64,000 nucleotides of DNA from Bacillus sp. WMMC1349 (GTDB taxonomy: Bacteria > Bacillota > Bacilli > Bacillales > Bacillaceae), in assembly GCF_013155385.1 (NCBI RefSeq), contig NZ_JABJUQ010000007.1, positions 125,001 to 189,000 on the forward strand. Reading direction: 5' to 3'. A program made the position numbers and the translations under genes. This document shows positions 61,551-64,000 of the stretch, one piece after another. Every line of letters starts with the position of its first letter. Positions within the stretch are counted from its first letter, which is position 1. The notes under the pieces are model-generated. The model saw only the letters and a list, made by a program, of their open reading frames with translations. It was not told where the DNA came from and did no database searches.

Positions 61551-61583
61551 AGTGGTACCACAAAAATTTTTAACAAGTGGTAC
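61551..61583. promoter_or_regulatory. AGTGGTAC direct repeats, probable MocR operator
   Basis: AGTGGTAC at 61551-61558 and 61576-61583, 25 bp apart, in the mocR leader just behind a minus-strand TATAAT (61595-61600). Direct repeats of about 20-30 bp spacing are typical of GabR-type operators; the first repeat is also part of the palindrome GTGGTACCAC. Confidence 0.65.
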
Positions 61584-61706
61584 TAATCATCTGAATTATA
61601 GCATGTTAAAGTATAACTAAACAGAACAAACCCATTATTAAACAAAAAAGGTAAATTTGAATCAGTCTATTCATCAATTCTTGGTCTTTTTAAGGAGGTA
61701 AAGACT

Positions 61707-62726
61707 GTGATTAAGGAATTAGTTTATAAGTTAACCAACAATCAGTCACTGAGTTTTCAAGAAGCCTATGATTGCATGAGTGAAATACTAAAAGGGAATT
61801 TCACACCCGTTCAAATAGGGGCGTTTCTTTGTGCATTATCTGCAAAAGGAGAAGTAAAAGAGGAATTAATGGGTTTTCTTAAAGCTATTCATGAGCAGAT
61901 GATTCAGATTGATAAAGTAGAAGATGTAGTAGATACGTGTGGTACAGGAGGTGATATGTTAGGTTCATTTAACACTTCTACTGCTGCAGCACTTGTGGCA
62001 AGTGCTGCTGGAGCAAAAGTAGCAAAGTGTGGCAATAGATCATCAAGTAGTTTATGTGGTAGTGCAGATTTGTTAGAGGAGTTAGGAATTAAAATAGAAT
62101 TATTACCAGATGAGGCTGAAAATTGGGTAAAAGAAAGTGGTTTTGCATTTTTGTTTACTCCTAAATTCCATCCTTCCTTAAGAAAGCTATCTCCTCTTAG
62201 AAAAGAAATTGGTGTGCCAACTGCATTTAATCTTTTAGGACCGCTTGGGAACCCGATGAGCCCGAAACGACATTTACTAGGTGTGTCTAACCGAACGCTT
62301 GCTCCTTTATATGCAGAATTATTATTAGAGTTAGGTGCAAAACATTCATTGGTTGTTCATGGACTTGATGGAATGGATGAGATTTCCCTTAGCGCTCCAT
62401 CTGAATTGTATGAAATTCGGAATGGATATGTGAAAAAGATGCTATTTGACCCGGCTTCACTTGGACTTGAATATATATCTCATGAAGACATTAGTGGAGG
62501 TGATGCTCACCATAATAAAAACATGTTAATAGAGCTATTTGATGGACAAAAAAACGGTGTAAGGGAAATAGTCTGCCTTAATGCAGGGGTAACTTTAATG
62601 CTTGCGGGTCAGGCTGAAGATTTTCGCGAAGGTTTAATTGTAGCTAGAAAAGCTATTGATTCAGGTTTAGCAAAAGAAAAGCTAAATGAACTAATGAATC
62701 GAAGTAAAGAAGGAGTGAACGGTTAA
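61707..62726 (+). CDS. trpD: anthranilate phosphoribosyltransferase TrpD
   Basis: TrpD transfers phosphoribosyl from PRPP to anthranilate in tryptophan synthesis. The 339-aa protein shows the PRPP loop VDTCGTGGDMLGSFNTST (residues about 73-90), KCGNRSSSSLCGSADLLEELG (KHGNR-type motif) and the anthranilate region FLFTPKFHPSLRKLSPLRKEIGVPTAFNLLGPLGNP. It starts at GTG 61707, 7 nt behind AAGGAGGT. It is the first trp gene here; trpE is not before it. One nucleotide separates it from trpC. Confidence 0.93.
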   Translation: MIKELVYKLTNNQSLSFQEAYDCMSEILKGNFTPVQIGAFLCALSAKGEVKEELMGFLKAIHEQMIQIDKVEDVVDTCGTGGDMLGSFNTSTAAALVASAAGAKVAKCGNRSSSSLCGSADLLEELGIKIELLPDEAENWVKESGFAFLFTPKFHPSLRKLSPLRKEIGVPTAFNLLGPLGNPMSPKRHLLGVSNRTLAPLYAELLLELGAKHSLVVHGLDGMDEISLSAPSELYEIRNGYVKKMLFDPASLGLEYISHEDISGGDAHHNKNMLIELFDGQKNGVREIVCLNAGVTLMLAGQAEDFREGLIVARKAIDSGLAKEKLNELMNRSKEGVNG

Positions 62727-62727
62727 A

Positions 62728-63534
62728 ATGTTTATGCTTGATGAGATTTTGCAAAATAAAATCCAAGAAGTTGAAGCTAAGAAACAGAGTAAATCGTTGA
62801 ATGAGATGAAAGTAAAGGTAGAAGATGCGAGAGCACCACGTGATTTTTATCATGCATTGCAAAAGCCGGGTATTTCTTTAATTGCTGAAGTAAAGCGTAA
62901 GTCTCCCTCGAAAGGAGAATTAAGGAACGACTTTCATGCACTTACACTAGCTCGCACATATTCTACATATGGAGCTAGCGCAATTTCCGTTCTTGCCGAT
63001 GAAGTCTTTTTCGGTGGCGGGCCTCATGTTGTGCAAAGTGTTGCAAATGACCCACAAGTGAACTTACCGGTTATGTATAAAGAGTTTATTATTGATCCAT
63101 ACCAGATTTTTGAGGCTCGATCTGTAGGAGCTGATGCTGTATTGCTCATTGTTCGTATTATTGATCCTGAGTTACTGCCTGAGATGTTGGCAATCGTACA
63201 CGACCTTGGAATGCATGCTCTTGTTGAATGCTTTACTTTGGAGGAAGCAACTTTTGCGGTAAAAGCAGGAGCTAAAATAATTGGAATTAATAATCGTGAT
63301 TTACAGACGTTTAAAGTAGACTTAAAGCGCTCAGAAGAAATTCGTTCGATGCTGCCATCTTCAATCGTCACAGTCAGTGAGAGTGGTTTGCACAATCGTA
63401 CTGATGTTCTCAAAGTAGAATCAATCGGATTTGATGCAATGCTAGTGGGTGAAGCTCTATTAAAGTCAGATGATGTAGGAAATCGAATTCAAGAGTTTTT
63501 AGGGCTTAATGATGTCATAAGAGAAAAAAGGTAA
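62728..63534 (+). CDS. trpC: indole-3-glycerol-phosphate synthase TrpC
   Basis: TrpC closes the indole ring, making indole-3-glycerol phosphate. The 268-aa TIM-barrel protein shows the family signatures [18 protein letters not shown] (residues about 48-65), [60 protein letters not shown] and [13 protein letters not shown]. It directly follows trpD and precedes trpB with only 17 nt, so no trpF lies between them. Confidence 0.93.
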   Translation: MFMLDEILQNKIQEVEAKKQSKSLNEMKVKVEDARAPRDFYHALQKPGISLIAEVKRKSPSKGELRNDFHALTLARTYSTYGASAISVLADEVFFGGGPHVVQSVANDPQVNLPVMYKEFIIDPYQIFEARSVGADAVLLIVRIIDPELLPEMLAIVHDLGMHALVECFTLEEATFAVKAGAKIIGINNRDLQTFKVDLKRSEEIRSMLPSSIVTVSESGLHNRTDVLKVESIGFDAMLVGEALLKSDDVGNRIQEFLGLNDVIREKR

Positions 63535-63551
63535 GAGGAGTGACGGTTAAG

Positions 63552-64000
63552 ATGGAAGGATTTTTTGGACAGTTTGGCGGTGCATATGTTGCGGAAACAT
63601 TGATTTCTAATTTAGAAGATTTGGAACGAGAGTATCGGAAAACGAAGAAGGATATTGAGTTCAAAGAGGAACTATCCCAACTTTTAAAAGAATTTGTTGG
63701 TCGTCCAACACCGTTAACTCCTCTTAAAAGAATGACTGCAGAGAAAGGCGGGGCAAGGATATATTTGAAAAGGGAGGATTTGACACATACAGGTGCTCAT
63801 AAAATAAATAACGCTTTGGCCCAAGCTTTACTAGCCAAAAAAATGGGGAAGAAGCGAATTGTAGCAGAAACTGGGGCTGGACAACACGGTGTTGCAGTGG
63901 CAACTGCTGCTAGCTTACTTGGACTGAAATGTGTCATTTATATGGGTGCTGTTGATGCGGAACGGCAAGCACCTAATGTTCAAAGAATGAAATTGCTTGG
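63552..64000 (+). CDS. trpB: tryptophan synthase beta chain TrpB (partial, runs off the end)
   Basis: The first 149 codons are present. [18 protein letters not shown] is the family start, GRPTPL and [20 protein letters not shown] follow with the PLP lysine in HKINNA, then [22 protein letters not shown] and [20 protein letters not shown]. TrpB joins indole and serine to tryptophan. GAGGAGTG is the ribosome site. The gene is cut by the window end; trpA is expected beyond. Confidence 0.94.
   Translation, partial: MEGFFGQFGGAYVAETLISNLEDLEREYRKTKKDIEFKEELSQLLKEFVGRPTPLTPLKRMTAEKGGARIYLKREDLTHTGAHKINNALAQALLAKKMGKKRIVAETGAGQHGVAVATAASLLGLKCVIYMGAVDAERQAPNVQRMKLL

Overview
The window reads as a chromosomal segment of a low-G+C Gram-positive bacterium of the family Bacillaceae, close to the Bacillus subtilis group. 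The basis is the 3' tip of a 23S rRNA gene, a 5S gene and tRNAs, then the B. subtilis-like order amiE/nagZ/namZ - ybbK - tRNA-Glu/Val/Thr/Tyr/Gln - sigW-rsiW-cdaA-cdaR-glmM - glmS ribozyme - glmS. The SigW and CdaA proteins look almost identical to those of B. subtilis as I remember them. The exact species cannot be decided from the sequence.

Layout. 1-660: end of an rRNA operon, tRNA-Asn, tRNA-Thr and an integrase C-terminal scrap. 828-5320 (minus strand): a decayed polymorphic-toxin locus with a frameshifted LXG-EndoU toxin, cognate immunity genes, two displaced toxin tips (one AHH nuclease) and a SUKH immunity gene. 5652-6305: a broken Rap phosphatase with an intact, previously uncalled Phr peptide gene. 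6768-15069: VanW-like protein, a serine hydrolase, the muropeptide-recycling enzymes NamZ/NagZ/AmiE (without murQRP beside them) and YbbK. 15250-15841: five tRNAs. 16167-23251: the conserved sigW/rsiW, cdaA/cdaR/glmM and glmS block, joining envelope stress control, c-di-AMP synthesis and amino-sugar synthesis.

From 23.27 kb, directly behind glmS (the standard attTn7 position), the window becomes an accessory patchwork. It holds two scraps that look like Tn7-type tnsA starts (23.35 and 38.67 kb), remnants of a nitroreductase, a LysE exporter and an IS1182-type transposase, and four copies of a GC-rich intergenic repeat. Live-looking cargo includes a WYL regulator with ABM, AlkC and imine-reductase-like genes; an ABATE/CGNR regulator with an MFS transporter; an L-2,3-diaminopropionate cassette sbnA-sbnB-sbnI; a MerR regulator with a membrane protein; a GntR/ABC module; and an orphan lantibiotic immunity and regulation operon spaFEGRK with a TTGAT-N6-TTGAT SpaR box but no lantibiotic structural or biosynthetic genes.

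50.4-59.2 kb is an iron-uptake system: two YbtP/Q-IrtA/B-like ABC subunits, an ECF-type ATPase/T/S set, an MFS protein and a YbtA-like AraC regulator, with three Fur-box-like sites. 59.6-64 kb holds a DinB protein, a MocR regulator with AGTGGTAC repeats, and a divergent trpD-trpC-trpB cluster that lacks trpE before it and trpF inside it and runs off the window end.

The most interesting observations are the orphan lantibiotic self-protection operon, the stand-alone sbnABI cassette, the wrecked LXG locus with displaced tips, the Phr peptide with predicted mature DRIGS, the tnsA-like scraps at attTn7, and the trp cluster missing trpF. Protein family calls are from recognition of sequence motifs only; no searches were run.
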